This document shows, piece by piece, positions 63,781-64,000 of a DNA stretch of 64,000 nucleotides. The stretch is from CAVXZE01 sp964615365 (GTDB taxonomy: Bacteria > Myxococcota_A > UBA9160 > UBA6930): contig CAZTOU010000001.1 of the NCBI GenBank assembly GCA_964615365.1, positions 169,322 through 233,321 on the forward strand. Direction: 5' to 3'. The position numbers and the translations under genes are program-made. Position 1 is the stretch's first letter; the number at the start of each line of letters is the position of its first letter. The notes beneath the pieces are model-generated. The model ran no database searches. It saw only the letters and a program-made list of their open reading frames with translations, and was not told the origin of the DNA.

Positions 63781-64000
63781 ATGACCGGCCACGGCTTCCG
63801 GTCGATGGCGTCCACCCGGCTGCACGAGCAGGGCTGGCCGCCGGAGGTGATCGAGCGCCAGCTTGCCCATGCGGAGCGGAACAGCGTCAAGGCTGCCTAC
63901 AACTACGCCCAGCACCTGCCGATGCGGCGGGAAATGATGCAGGCTTGGGCGGACTACCTGGACGGGTTGCGGGAGGGGGCGGTGGTGTTGGCGATGCGGG
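63781..64000 (+). mobile_element. P4-type tyrosine integrase C-terminal fragment fused in frame to aspS
   Basis: From MTGHGFRSMASTRLHEQGW onward the protein is the C-terminus of a P4-family phage integrase. It holds the HxxR motif (HGFR), the LAHAE His and the catalytic Tyr in KAAYNYAQHL, followed by the family tail RREMMQAWADYLDGL. The reading frame is still open at the window edge. It has no integrase N-terminus in the window. The seven residues LGYGKDE before it occur naturally in both protein families. Confidence 0.85.

Overview
The window is GC-rich, densely coded DNA from a Gram-negative bacterium of the former Deltaproteobacteria (Myxococcota, Desulfobacterota or Binatota-like). The basis is gene order (dprA-trmFO-xerC-hslV-hslU-response regulator-argB-argF), frequent GTG/TTG starts in 4-8 nt overlaps, outer-membrane export genes, DUF1329/YCF48-like proteins and sigma54 regulation. 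The lineage is an inference; there is no rRNA or tRNA gene to anchor it.

Positions 156-20091 are a surface-polysaccharide region, mostly on the minus strand. Reading leftwards from 15110 there is a GT-C-like membrane protein, three GT4 glycosyltransferases, a polysaccharide deacetylase, two membrane-anchored alkaline-phosphatase-superfamily enzymes, a nucleotidyltransferase/kinase fusion, an MBOAT acyltransferase and its SGNH-like partner. A sulfotransferase (156-1064) and a fourth GT4 (15184-16278) lie on the plus strand. Then, again on minus, come EpsI, an exosortase, a 50-residue DUF5989-type protein, a NodU-type carbamoyltransferase and a small membrane protein.

The 452-nt gap 20092-20543 carries two divergent sigma54-type promoters. 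The plus-strand one drives a sigma54 response regulator and then the export and precursor genes of an exosortase/PEP-CTERM EPS locus (20544-33216): lipoprotein export protein, outer-membrane barrel, Wzz-type chain-length protein, locus ATPase, BY-kinase, WecA-like initiator, GDP-mannose dehydratase, epimerase, UDP-glucose dehydrogenase and mannose-1-P guanylyltransferase. Behind it lie a Crp/Fnr regulator, an NtrB/NtrC-like pair and a PrsT-like TPR lipoprotein (33267-39061). No PEP-CTERM substrate is visible in the window.

Positions 39253-49709 are mostly housekeeping: LysM protein, DprA, TrmFO, XerC, HslVU, a receiver-GAF-GAF protein, ArgB and ArgF. Positions 49826-54192 hold a compact four-gene module: a J-domain/TPR protein, an Hsp70 without its lid, a TPR protein sharing a 51-residue domain with the J protein, and a PAS pseudokinase. 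I regard it as the best candidate for an undescribed system here. argG follows, flanked by inverted 28-nt repeats, then a terminator, DUF1329 and YCF48-like envelope proteins, an acyl-CoA synthetase (minus) and a receiver-GAF-GGDEF diguanylate cyclase.

The last gene starts as aspS, but at 63780 it passes in frame, through the shared peptide LGYGKDE, into the C-terminus of a P4-type tyrosine integrase. That is either an assembly chimera or a real rearrangement that destroyed aspS.
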